A DNA stretch of 64,000 nt from Paenibacillus endoradicis (GTDB taxonomy: Bacteria > Bacillota > Bacilli > Paenibacillales > Paenibacillaceae): positions 326,409 to 390,408 of the forward strand of contig NZ_JANQBB010000007.1 in NCBI RefSeq assembly GCF_024721975.1, given 5' to 3'. Under the pieces are notes generated by a model. It was not told the DNA's origin. It did not search any database and saw only the letters and a list, made by a program, of their open reading frames with translations. Position 1 is the stretch's first letter. Each line of letters begins with the position of its first letter. The position numbers and the translations under genes are program-made. Positions 34,949-44,206 of the stretch are shown here, piece after piece.

Positions 34949-36688
34949 ATGAAAAAACTATCTTTTAATCTAACAATTATGATTGTTATGCTGGCATTAA
35001 TTATCTCAGGCTGTTCTAGTAATAACGGATCAGCAAATGGTAACGCTCAAAAGAATGAGGATACAAATGCAACTAGCGGTACAAATGCTGATGAGCCAGC
35101 ATGGAAAAGCGATACATCTCCGGTTAGCTTATCTTGGTACACAGGGGTAGCAGGCTACTCTAAAAAATGGGATGCAAAAAATAACTTTGTTGATAAATTA
35201 ATTACAGATGAGACTGGTGTCTCTGTTGATTTTCTTCATGCTGGTAATGATGTAAATGCTGAATTTAACGTTATGATGGCAACAGGAAATCTACCAGATA
35301 TTATTACACTTGATCGTTGGAATAGTACTTCTCTAGTTCAAACGTTAATCAATAGTGGCATGGTTGCGCCAATGAATGAATTAATCGAAGAATATGATCC
35401 ATACTTCTCTACAATATTGCCTCAATCGATGATCGATTGGTACACACAAAGTGACGGTAATTTTTATTCTATTCCGAACTTCTATGTATCTCCTGAAATG
35501 TTAGAGCAATATCCAGATGTTAAGCCTGATTTCAATGATCGTTCAAATGGTCAAATTCTAGTAAGAGCAGATATTATGGATCAACTTGGTATTACAGTTG
35601 AAGAATTACAGCAAGAAGATACATTGATTGCAGCTTTGAAAAAAGTAAAAGATGCTAATATTCAATATAATGGAATGACAGTAGCACCGATCTACTTCGA
35701 TGACAAAGATAAGTATATTGCGGATTCTTTAGGTATACTTGCAGGTTCATTTGGTGCAGTATCAGAAGCAGAGGATGGTTCATATGTGGATTCTCGTACA
35801 ACTTCAGAATATAAACATATGCTACAGTTTGTAAATCGCTTATCAAGAGAGAATTTATTATCGCTTGAGAACTTTACAAGTGCACGAAATCAAATAGAAG
35901 AAAAGCTTACGCAAGGCGCAGTATTTATGAAGATTGGTAGTATTGCTGATTATTCGACTCCAGTTACTCAATTAGCTCAAACTGATTCAAATGCTAAGTA
36001 CATTGCAATTGATGCAATTAAGTCTAATGATGGATCACTTCCTCAATACGGAAGAGCACTTAATAAGGGTTGGACATTAACATTTATTAATAAGAAATCA
36101 GTGAACAAGGAACGTGCAATTGAGTTTATTGATTATATGTATAGTGAACATGGTCAAACCGTAAATCAATTCGGTAAAGAAGGCGAAACATTTACAATAA
36201 CGCCAGAAGGTAAATATAAGCTTAATGACGATGTTCAAGCGGAAATTAATGCAGACTATAATGCTGCAGCGAAAAAATGGGGAATGGACTCCATCTGGTG
36301 GTTCACTAATGATGTTTGGTTGAAAAATGTAAAAGAAAAGAACTTTACAGAATTGACTGAATATGTAGACACACTATATTATGGTTCATCTAAATATATG
36401 TTTAGCAATGACGAATTGGACTCTGGTAATCTATTTGACGCATATGAGCCAGGATCTAAGGAAGCGAATGCTGAGTCTAAAATAACGGTATTCTGGGCTC
36501 AAATTGTACCGAAATTGATGTTCTCCAAAACCGATGATGAATTCGAGAAACATTATAAAGAAGCGATGGATACAATGGACAAGCTAGGCTTAGAGTCTAT
36601 TGAAGCTGCTAGAAATGTCAGAGTACAAGAGTTTAAGACAGCAACTGGCGTTTCATTGGTATCTCCTAAATATACAGGTCAATATTAA
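34949..36688 (+). CDS. Oligosaccharide-binding lipoprotein, LplA type
   Basis: Extracellular receptor of the CUT1 importer, 579 residues, long as usual for LplA-type proteins. The lipoprotein signal ends at ISGC (Cys22), followed by an Asn/Gly/Ser-rich tether. The binding domain begins VSLSWYTGVAGYSK and includes ATGNLPDIITLDRW and RALNKGWTLTFINKKS. It closes the operon and is followed by a strong terminator. The ligand is probably the substrate or precursor of the GH2 enzyme in the same locus. Confidence 0.91.
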   Translation: MKKLSFNLTIMIVMLALIISGCSSNNGSANGNAQKNEDTNATSGTNADEPAWKSDTSPVSLSWYTGVAGYSKKWDAKNNFVDKLITDETGVSVDFLHAGNDVNAEFNVMMATGNLPDIITLDRWNSTSLVQTLINSGMVAPMNELIEEYDPYFSTILPQSMIDWYTQSDGNFYSIPNFYVSPEMLEQYPDVKPDFNDRSNGQILVRADIMDQLGITVEELQQEDTLIAALKKVKDANIQYNGMTVAPIYFDDKDKYIADSLGILAGSFGAVSEAEDGSYVDSRTTSEYKHMLQFVNRLSRENLLSLENFTSARNQIEEKLTQGAVFMKIGSIADYSTPVTQLAQTDSNAKYIAIDAIKSNDGSLPQYGRALNKGWTLTFINKKSVNKERAIEFIDYMYSEHGQTVNQFGKEGETFTITPEGKYKLNDDVQAEINADYNAAAKKWGMDSIWWFTNDVWLKNVKEKNFTELTEYVDTLYYGSSKYMFSNDELDSGNLFDAYEPGSKEANAESKITVFWAQIVPKLMFSKTDDEFEKHYKEAMDTMDKLGLESIEAARNVRVQEFKTATGVSLVSPKYTGQY

Positions 36689-36702
36689 TAATTCGTAGTA
36701 TG

Positions 36703-36742
36703 AAAATGCCAGCAGGATCATTATGATCTTGCTGGCATTTTT
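36703..36742. terminator. Terminator between the importer operon and the MATE gene
   Basis: An 18-bp stem with few mismatches (36703-36720 with 36724-36741) around a 3-base loop is followed by T residues. AAAA on the other side makes it usable from both converging genes. Confidence 0.92.
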
Positions 36743-36797
36743 CATGAAGATATAAGTAATATATAATTATTAACGTAAAAAGTTATTTCAGCAATGG

Positions 36798-38192
36798 TCA
36801 GATCAATTTATGTTTATACCATTTATCGCCTTTAAATCTCCAAGTGAATATGAAGCCACGTACCGCCCATTCAGCGACCATTGCTATCCATACCCCCATT
36901 AGTCCATATTGAAGTGTTACTCCTAATACGTACCCGAGTATAACACGGAATAACCACATCGTTAGTAGCGAAGTAATCGATGTATACTTGGAGTCTCCAG
37001 CAGCTCGTAATGCTGATGGCAGAATAAAACTTAATGACCAGACCAATGGCTGGGCAACAGATAATAGTAGAATAAGTCGGTAAATATCGGGAACGATTGA
37101 TGCTGGCGGTGTGTAAATATTTACGAGCATCGGGAACAACAGTAAGATAATGATCGTTATAAAGACAAAGAAAATACTAGATAAGCCAAGAAATGATTTA
37201 ATGAATTTCCGTGCATCAGTAATTTCTTTTCTTCCCATACATTGTCCTACAACAGTGACTACCGCTACACTTAATGCTGTACCACCTATTTGAAACAGCA
37301 TAGATAGTGAATTACTAATAGCATTAACGGTTATAGCTAAAGTACCGAACTGCACAATAAATGTTTGAGTGAGTAGTTTGCCGCCATTAAAGAACAACTG
37401 TTCAGCTGCAAATGGTAAACCAATAAACATTATTTTTTTCAATATTGAAATATGAACCTTAAGCATGCTTCCAAGCTTAATGCGTAGTGTCTCGTTAAAT
37501 CGAATTAAATAGATTAGTGATACGATGGCACCTAATACACGCGCGACAATTAATGAAATCACAAGTCCAAGTACGCCCATATCAAGTAACGTAATAAGAA
37601 TGATATTTAGAATAAAGTAGGAAAGATTAAGGATTAATGATAGTGCCAAAGAAGCTTTTGTCTCACCGACGCCTCTTAATACGCCGACAATGGCTTGATA
37701 AATTCCGATAAAGGGATAAGAGATACAGCTGCCAATGAAAAATATTTTGGCATTTGCTAATACGTCTACATCTGCACTACCGAAAAGTACATTTAGAATA
37801 GGCGAATGAAAAATAATAGCTAAAAGACTGATAACAATAGCAATAACGGTAACTGACGATATCGCCTGAGTAGCAGCACTAGACGCTTGCTTAAGATCCC
37901 TATTGCCCTTATATTGCGCAACAATAACTGTACCGCCTGTAGCTATAGCAATAAATACACTAATGATAAACATATTCAATGAATCTACAACACTGACAGC
38001 ACTAACAGCAGCAACACCAGAAGAACTAATCATCGCCGTATTTAAAATGCTAATTAATACGATGAAGGCTGAATCTACAAATATCGGAATAGTAATGCCA
38101 AAGATCTGTTTGTAGTTCATGGAATTTCCTGTGAAATATTTATTCAATAAGAATAAGGCATTTCTTTGTATATATGTATTTATTTTTAACAT
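36798..38192 (-). CDS. MATE-family multidrug/toxin exporter
   Basis: A 464-residue cation-coupled antiporter with twelve membrane helices in two six-helix halves. Family marks are FTGNSMNYKQIFGITIPIFVDSAF at the start (read in two parts), NTAMISSSGVAAVSAV, and in the second half NGGKLLTQTFIVQFG and GQCMGRKE. The full-length start at 38192 is kept because GAGATGAT precedes it and the FTG segment is conserved in relatives; ATG at 38120 with AGGAA is an alternative. Its substrate is unknown. A 9-bp dyad at 38297-38321 lies upstream. Confidence 0.9.
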   Translation of the reverse strand: MLKINTYIQRNALFLLNKYFTGNSMNYKQIFGITIPIFVDSAFIVLISILNTAMISSSGVAAVSAVSVVDSLNMFIISVFIAIATGGTVIVAQYKGNRDLKQASSAATQAISSVTVIAIVISLLAIIFHSPILNVLFGSADVDVLANAKIFFIGSCISYPFIGIYQAIVGVLRGVGETKASLALSLILNLSYFILNIILITLLDMGVLGLVISLIVARVLGAIVSLIYLIRFNETLRIKLGSMLKVHISILKKIMFIGLPFAAEQLFFNGGKLLTQTFIVQFGTLAITVNAISNSLSMLFQIGGTALSVAVVTVVGQCMGRKEITDARKFIKSFLGLSSIFFVFITIIILLLFPMLVNIYTPPASIVPDIYRLILLLSVAQPLVWSLSFILPSALRAAGDSKYTSITSLLTMWLFRVILGYVLGVTLQYGLMGVWIAMVAEWAVRGFIFTWRFKGDKWYKHKLI

Positions 38193-38296
38193 AATATCAT
38201 CTCGTTTCGGTCTTGCAGAAGTTATTACGATCAGATAAGTGATCTTTGATCAATTATAGCACTGTAATTTATCGTAAACAGCCTTCTTTGAAACTG

Positions 38297-38321
38297 TAAT
38301 GATACTTATTTGGTATCATTA
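38297..38321. promoter_or_regulatory. Perfect 9-bp dyad upstream of the MATE gene
   Basis: TAATGATAC (38297-38305) and GTATCATTA (38313-38321) are exact inverted partners with a 7-base spacer, a size and spacing typical of operators. It lies ~105 bp from the MATE start. Confidence 0.45.
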
Positions 38322-38397
38322 TGGCTATAAGCATATTATAACGTGATGAATGCACTAGCTTTAATTTCTATAATGTTTATGTCATATTGCACAATAC

Positions 38398-38446
38398 AAA
38401 AAAATGTCAATACCGATGAATAGTTCTCATTAGCACTGACATTTAT
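38398..38446 (-). terminator. Terminator after the first parvulin gene
   Basis: An 8-bp stem AAATGTCA/TGACATTT (38402-38409 and 38437-38444) with a partly paired interior ends in a T run when read on the minus strand. Confidence 0.65.
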
Positions 38447-38502
38447 CTTCTATTTATCAATCAGTAATGATTCTGAAACAGAACTGAAGTAGATCACATT
38501 AC

Positions 38503-39534
38503 TTAGAAGTTAATAACTGGATTAGTAAAAGGGTCTACATCCTCATAATAATCTTCCTCATTATAATCAACAATACTCCACACATCAGATCGGAAGATAA
38601 GATCATCGATATAAGTACTATAGTCTGTGTAAATTTTATCATTAATTAACTTGATTTCGATTCCTCGCTGTACATCAGAGAATTGAGCTGGAATAGCACT
38701 GATATTCTCTGTCTTTAGAATAATAGAATATCCGTAATAGGTTGTCAGGACATCGCTTATTTCATTAATTTCTAATGCAAAAGCTACTTCAGATATTTCT
38801 TCATCCATCTTATCGTAGGTGAAGTACCCTAAATCTCCACCGTCTTCGGCACTGTAATCGGTGCTATACTGCTTAGCTAGTTTAATAAAGCTTGCACCGT
38901 TATTCAGCTCAGTATGAATTTGATTTGCTAATTCAAGATCATCTACAATAATTTGTGAAGCGCGAACGCGCTGGGGTGATTGACCAATTTTGTGTTTATT
39001 TTGTTCGAAGTAAGCAGAAATTTCTTCGTCCGTTATTGAAATCTTATGTTGCAATAGTAAGCGTGTGAGTGTAGGGAGTACTAGTGTCTTTTTATAATCA
39101 TTTGTAGTCATTTCATAATAATTAAGATAATCTTGAAATTCCTCTTCTGTACCATAATCAACTTTTGAAGCTGCCAACTGATCAAGCAAATCTTGATCGG
39201 TGAGAGCAATCCCTTTTGCATTTGCTTCTTGATTAATAACTTCACGTTCAATTAGAAAATCAATTTCATCAATTAATAGATCGGGATAAGAATCAATCAA
39301 CGAATCTAATAACTGACTTTCAGAAATTTCAACCTGATTTACGATCGCTACAGAAGAATGGTCAGAACCAGATGTGGCCCATGATCTAACAAGTAATAGT
39401 ATAATCGCAAAAATTGCTAAAATTAGAACGCAAGCTAAAATAATCGTAGCAATGATCCAACCATAAGGTGGAGATTTGGCAGGAGGTTGATAATTGGGTG
39501 GACCATTAGAATAGAACGGTTCGTAATTGTTCAT
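38503..39534 (-). CDS. Membrane-anchored parvulin-type foldase (PrsA/SurA-like), copy 1
   Basis: A 343-residue protein with a Pro/Tyr-rich cytoplasmic N-terminus, one membrane helix at residues ~26-50, and an extracellular foldase. After the SurA-N-like helical part comes a parvulin domain at residues ~190-280 with RASQIIVDD and GGDLGYFTYDKM. Lipoprotein PrsA carries a lipobox; this protein does not. The C-terminus is acidic (EEDYYEDVD). The ATG at 39534 has AAAGGAG 9 bases upstream. It is homologous along its whole length to the protein at 40818-41888, with fabH between them. Confidence 0.85.
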   Translation of the reverse strand: MNNYEPFYSNGPPNYQPPAKSPPYGWIIATIILACVLILAIFAIILLLVRSWATSGSDHSSVAIVNQVEISESQLLDSLIDSYPDLLIDEIDFLIEREVINQEANAKGIALTDQDLLDQLAASKVDYGTEEEFQDYLNYYEMTTNDYKKTLVLPTLTRLLLQHKISITDEEISAYFEQNKHKIGQSPQRVRASQIIVDDLELANQIHTELNNGASFIKLAKQYSTDYSAEDGGDLGYFTYDKMDEEISEVAFALEINEISDVLTTYYGYSIILKTENISAIPAQFSDVQRGIEIKLINDKIYTDYSTYIDDLIFRSDVWSIVDYNEEDYYEDVDPFTNPVINF

Positions 39535-39651
39535 CAAACGGTGCTCCTTTCACGGCATATAATGAGTTATATTACCATATCAACCTCATGTTTAGAAGAT
39601 AATTAGATAGTAATAATATTGAGGGTAATGGAAGAGAGATACTCAGTAGTA

Positions 39652-40635
39652 CTATATCGCCCATTTGATGATGATTCCAGCTTGAGTAAGCCCACCACCG
39701 AATCCATAAAGTACTAAATGATCATCTTTTTTTATTCTATCTTCTTTTACAGCGAGATCAATAGCTAAAGGAATTGTAGCAGAAGATGTATTTCCGTAGT
39801 TCACAAGACTATATAATGTATGATCAATTGGGAATTTAGTACGCTCACAGATTGATTCTATCATTCTAAGATTGGCACTATGGGGCACGAACCAGTCAAT
39901 TTGATCAAGTGTCATATTTGCATTTTGAAGTAGAGTATTCAGTCCTTTAGGTACAGAGCTTACTGCCCATTTATATACCTCGCGTCCATTTTGTACAATT
40001 TTTTCAGTTGCTAGTAATTGCTCTTCATTCATAGAAGAAGAGAGACCAGAACAATATAAGTTATGACTTTTCTCACCTTCTGAATCTAGATGATATGAAA
40101 TGAAACTTGGGTGTTGCTCATCATATTCAACAAGCATTGCCCCGCCTCCATCACCGAACAGAATGCATGTGGAGCGGTCAGTGTAATCTGTAACTTTGGA
40201 TAACGTTTCTGCACCAATCACAAGAACTTTTTTGTGTAGGCCAGATGAGATCAAGGCGTTCGCCATATGCAAACCATAAGTAAAACCGGCACATGCTGCA
40301 TTAAGATCAATAGCGCCAGATTGTTTAATTCCAAGTTTGGCCTGAATAAGATTAGCGGAACTAGGGGTCTTAAAATCTGGAGTGAATGTGCATGTAATAA
40401 TCATATCGACATCATCTACTGCTTTGTTATATCGTTGCATAAGATCTAGTACGGCGTTGTAACCAATATCGCTTGTAAATTCATGTTCACTAGCAATTCT
40501 ACGTTCAACAATACCCGTACGACTAATGATCCATTCATCATTAGTATCTACAAGTTTCTCTAAATATTGATTGGTCATAATATGCTCTGGGACATAAGAG
40601 CCAATTGCAGTAATTTTAGCTTTGGATTGATGCAT
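39652..40635 (-). CDS. fabH: 3-Oxoacyl-[ACP] synthase III
   Basis: Starts fatty-acid synthesis by condensing an acyl-CoA primer with malonyl-ACP; in Gram-positives the enzyme usually prefers branched primers. The 327-residue thiolase fold has catalytic Cys115 in NAACAGFTYG, His252 in FVPHSANLRM and Asn282 in NYGNTSSAT, all intact. The site GGAGGTG precedes the ATG. It stands alone rather than in a fab cluster and is flanked by two related foldases, so it may be a second FabH with a specialised primer; this is inference. Confidence 0.92.
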   Translation of the reverse strand: MHQSKAKITAIGSYVPEHIMTNQYLEKLVDTNDEWIISRTGIVERRIASEHEFTSDIGYNAVLDLMQRYNKAVDDVDMIITCTFTPDFKTPSSANLIQAKLGIKQSGAIDLNAACAGFTYGLHMANALISSGLHKKVLVIGAETLSKVTDYTDRSTCILFGDGGGAMLVEYDEQHPSFISYHLDSEGEKSHNLYCSGLSSSMNEEQLLATEKIVQNGREVYKWAVSSVPKGLNTLLQNANMTLDQIDWFVPHSANLRMIESICERTKFPIDHTLYSLVNYGNTSSATIPLAIDLAVKEDRIKKDDHLVLYGFGGGLTQAGIIIKWAI

Positions 40636-40750
40636 AGGAACACCTCCATAATTTGTTGGGCTTATTGTATCACATAATTAGTACCAAGTACTAGTATCAA
40701 GTTCTAATATAATAAAGATGATACTATAGAATACCCATAAATAGACAAAT

Positions 40751-40803
40751 AAACTAGCAAGAGTAAGAAAGAAGTATGTACTTCATTCTTATCTTGCTAG
40801 TTT
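40751..40803 (-). terminator. Terminator after the second parvulin gene
   Basis: A long imperfect stem (40751-40774 with 40781-40803, about 19 paired bases) lies 15 bp beyond the stop of the minus-strand gene and is followed by a T-rich tail on that strand. Confidence 0.8.
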
Positions 40804-40817
40804 ATTGTTAAAGTAAA

Positions 40818-41888
40818 CTATTCAGTTACAGGAGCTTCAGCGTCAGGAGTAACTTCAGGAGTAACTTCAGGACTAGGTGTAGTTTTTGGAGCTAAAGAGT
40901 TAGTGATTTTAGCTTTAGCTTTTAGATCTTCTACATAAGTACTGTTGTTAGCATAGATGTCCTCATTGATCAATTTAACTTTGATTGCATCTTTCACAGT
41001 TTCAAATGCAATTTCAGTTGCTGGAGTGTAATCTGTTTTCTTAATGATGTGGTAACCATATTCTGTTTGAATAGGTTCGCTTATTTCATCCACTTCAAGC
41101 GCGAATGCTGCTTCAGAGAATGCAGGGATCATTGCTTCACGAGTGAAGAAGCCTAGATCGCCACCAGTTGTAGCAGTAGAATCCGGGTTATTAGCTGCAG
41201 CAAGTTCTGCAAAGTCTGCACCGTCTTTTAATTGAGCTACAATATCATCAGCAACAGCTTTATCAGTTACAAGGATGTGAGAAGCACGAACTTGTTCTGC
41301 AGTACCACCCAAAGTAGCTTTGTTTTCATCGAAGTAAGCTTGTACTTGTTCATCCGTGATTGCTACATCAGATTGAAGTAACAAACGAACAACAACAGAA
41401 AGTTTCAACTCATTTTTCAAATCATCTTCAGTCATGCCATATTGAGCAAGGAAGCTTTGGAAGTTTGCATCAGTACCATAATCTAATTTCATAGCTGCAA
41501 TTTCATCTGCAAGATCTTTATCTGTAATGGAAATGTTTTTAGCTTTAGCTTCTTGATTAACAACTTCTTCAGAGATCATACGATCTAGAATACTTACAAC
41601 GCTATCACCATAGTATTCCTGTAATGTAGTAAATAAGCTAGCTTCTGTAATTTTAGTTCCATTTACGGAAGCAAGAGTTTTGCTTTTTGCGTTAACTGGG
41701 AAAATGATAACGATTACTAATACGATAGCAAGTACAATTGCTGCAATCATCCAGATAGGGTTATTACCGCTTTTTACTGGTGCTACAGAAGTTAGTACTG
41801 CGGATGTTGAAGCATTAGATACTGCTCCATTTTCCACAACCTCTTGGTTACTATTTGCTCCTTGAGATTGCGTTTCTTTATTGTCCAT
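40818..41888 (-). CDS. Membrane-anchored parvulin-type foldase (PrsA/SurA-like), copy 2
   Basis: A 356-residue paralogue of the protein at 38503-39534. The Ser/Asn/Ala-rich cytoplasmic N-terminus (about 43 residues) precedes one membrane helix (~45-65) and an extracellular part with a SurA-like helical domain and a parvulin domain containing RASHILVTD, GGDLGFFTREAM and YGYHIIKKTDY. The tail is rich in Pro, Thr and Glu. No lipobox is present. GAGAGGGG precedes the ATG. It is more typical in active-site sequence than copy 1 (HIL where copy 1 has QII), so it is the likelier active isomerase. Confidence 0.87.
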   Translation of the reverse strand: MDNKETQSQGANSNQEVVENGAVSNASTSAVLTSVAPVKSGNNPIWMIAAIVLAIVLVIVIIFPVNAKSKTLASVNGTKITEASLFTTLQEYYGDSVVSILDRMISEEVVNQEAKAKNISITDKDLADEIAAMKLDYGTDANFQSFLAQYGMTEDDLKNELKLSVVVRLLLQSDVAITDEQVQAYFDENKATLGGTAEQVRASHILVTDKAVADDIVAQLKDGADFAELAAANNPDSTATTGGDLGFFTREAMIPAFSEAAFALEVDEISEPIQTEYGYHIIKKTDYTPATEIAFETVKDAIKVKLINEDIYANNSTYVEDLKAKAKITNSLAPKTTPSPEVTPEVTPDAEAPVTE

Positions 41889-42158
41889 TACGTAAAGCCC
41901 CTCTCAATATATAAAAGATATGATATTACTATAACAAATTTTCCAATGAAAAACATTAATATAACATTAATTTCATCTGAATCTAAAATGAACAGGTTCA
42001 GATAGATATATTGCTTACGATTAATATGATGTATAATTGTGGTAAGAAGCCTACTATGCAACGTTTTCTTTTATAGGTAGAATATTACATTTATGATTCG
42101 TAGCCACAGATCAAATGTTATTGTAGGTTATTCAATGAGTTATATGTGGAGGTTTAAC

Positions 42159-44165
42159 GTGGTTGTTTTATTAGGGAGTTATAACGGTTGGATTGTTGCG
42201 TTATCTTTTGCGATAGCATTTTTCACCTCCTATCAGGCATTAGGCTTATCCAAGAAAGTAACAAGTACTTCCGGATTTATTAATTGGGGATGGTTACTTG
42301 TTTCAGGTTTAGTTATGGGATGTGGAATTTGGACGATGCATTTTGTGGGCATGATCGCATTTCATTTGCCCATGAAAGTTGAATATAATTTCTTTAAATC
42401 ATCAATATCTGTTATTGCAAGTATATTGGCATCTTTATTAGCTTTTTATGTTACGGGTACTAAAGTTTCTCATGTAAAGTTGATATTATCTAGTTTGTTA
42501 ATGGCATCGGGAATTGTAACGATGCATTATGTTGGTATGTCTTCGATGAAAACAGATATTATGACGATTTCATACGATCCAATACTATGGACAATTTCGG
42601 TACTTATAGCTGCCGTTGCCTCTTACGTATCTCTGCGATTGTTTGTTGAAATGAAGCGAAACTATAACAATATATTAATGAAGAGCGTGTCTGCTATTAT
42701 GATGGCGGTAGCTGTGACGGGAATGCATTATGTAGGAATGGAAGCAAGTTCTTTTTGGTGCATTGACCCACAATTTATTACGTCTACGTCGATTGAAAAT
42801 GCACCTACGAACTTATTAATTATAGTTTCAGTTGTTATTGTGTTACTAGTTCTATTAACTTGGCTAGCACAATTTTGGGAGCAGGCCATGTTTCGGAAAA
42901 TGGCGTATACCGATTCTTTAACAGGATTAAGTAATCGTCATGCAATGAATGAATTTTTCAGAAATACTCCACTTCAGCATCGTCGTATGGCAATTCTCTT
43001 TATTGACTTGGATCAATTTAAGTACATAAATGATACGCTAGGACATGATTTTGGAGATGTTTTAATTCAAAATATGGGTGAACGATTACGTAAAAACTCT
43101 CTTGATAAAAACTTTGTGTTTCGAATTGGTGGCGACGAATTTATGCTCGTCATTACTTATGTGGATAAAAATGAAGTGATTACATTTGTAGAAGGATTAC
43201 TAGCAGACATCCGAAAGCCATTCCTTATTAATAATCATAGATTGGAAGTAACGGGAAGTATCGGTATAAGTTATAGCAATGAACATGGCGATACAAAGGA
43301 TAGCTTATTAAAAGCAGCAGACACAGCGATGTATTATGCGAAAAATTCAGGTAAAAACCAATTTAGAGAATATAACGATGATATGGCGATGAAAATTAGT
43401 CGGAGGATGGATATTGAGAAGGGGATGCGTGAAGCACTCATTCATAAAAACTTCGAATTAAATTATCAACCTAAATGGAATACAGCAACGAATCGTCCTA
43501 TCGGATTTGAAGCGTTGTTACGCTATACTCATCCGCAATTAGGAGTAATCACTCCGAATGAATTTATACCAATTGCCGAAGAAACAGGAATTATTGTCGC
43601 GATGAGCGAGTGGGTACTAGAACGAGCTTGTCTAGATTGTGTGGAATGGAATAAAGAGAACCGGGCTGAGTATGTTGTTTCAGTGAATCTCTCCATCAAA
43701 TTAATAGAGTCTAACATGTTACATGGCATTACAAAACGTGCTCTTGAAATTTCTGGTCTTAATCCTACTTTATTAGAACTTGAAATCACAGAACAAATGA
43801 TAATGAATTGTGGAGAAGATGTCAATCAACAGATTGCTCCTTTGCAACTTCTAGGTGTTAATCTATCAATGGATAATTTCGGATCAGGTTATTCTTTTCT
43901 TGGATCAATAGATCAATTATCATTTCAAACGATTAAGATCGATAAAGAATATATAGAGAACTTTGAACTTCCAACCAAGCGAGCTATTTTAAATACGATG
44001 ATAAGTCTAGCAAACTCATTAAACATTCAGTTAATAGCTGAAGGTGTTGAAACTAAAAAACAAATAGATTTTTTGACGGAGGCAGGCTGTCATCTAATGC
44101 AAGGTTACTATATTAAGAAACCAATGCCTTTTCATGAGGTAGATCCGTGGCTTAAAGAACTATAA
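42159..44165 (+). CDS. MHYT-GGDEF-EAL cyclic-di-GMP signalling protein
   Basis: A 668-residue membrane protein. The N-terminal MHYT sensor has seven helices with three conserved motifs (TMHFVGM, TMHYVGM, GMHYVGM), thought to bind metal and sense a gas or redox ligand. A GGDEF domain has an intact RIGGDEF at ~324, suggesting diguanylate cyclase activity, without an obvious RxxD inhibitory site. The EAL domain keeps EALLR (~451), but the metal-binding Asp pair reads Asp-Asn at 572-573 (MDNFGSGYS instead of DDFGTGYS), so hydrolysis of c-di-GMP may be weak or lost. The GTG at 42159 follows GGAGG with 6-base spacing; the frame from 42093 has no site. Confidence 0.92.
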   Translation: MVVLLGSYNGWIVALSFAIAFFTSYQALGLSKKVTSTSGFINWGWLLVSGLVMGCGIWTMHFVGMIAFHLPMKVEYNFFKSSISVIASILASLLAFYVTGTKVSHVKLILSSLLMASGIVTMHYVGMSSMKTDIMTISYDPILWTISVLIAAVASYVSLRLFVEMKRNYNNILMKSVSAIMMAVAVTGMHYVGMEASSFWCIDPQFITSTSIENAPTNLLIIVSVVIVLLVLLTWLAQFWEQAMFRKMAYTDSLTGLSNRHAMNEFFRNTPLQHRRMAILFIDLDQFKYINDTLGHDFGDVLIQNMGERLRKNSLDKNFVFRIGGDEFMLVITYVDKNEVITFVEGLLADIRKPFLINNHRLEVTGSIGISYSNEHGDTKDSLLKAADTAMYYAKNSGKNQFREYNDDMAMKISRRMDIEKGMREALIHKNFELNYQPKWNTATNRPIGFEALLRYTHPQLGVITPNEFIPIAEETGIIVAMSEWVLERACLDCVEWNKENRAEYVVSVNLSIKLIESNMLHGITKRALEISGLNPTLLELEITEQMIMNCGEDVNQQIAPLQLLGVNLSMDNFGSGYSFLGSIDQLSFQTIKIDKEYIENFELPTKRAILNTMISLANSLNIQLIAEGVETKKQIDFLTEAGCHLMQGYYIKKPMPFHEVDPWLKEL

Positions 44166-44206
44166 ACAATAGAGATAGATATAACGGGGATGTGGGAGGA
44201 AATGTC

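Larger units (their letters stand above)
38193..38502. other. Intergenic region with dyad and terminator
   Basis: This 310-bp gap between two minus-strand genes holds a terminator for the parvulin gene (38402-38444) and a 9-bp dyad (38297-38321) upstream of the MATE gene. No coding potential is visible. Confidence 0.6.
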
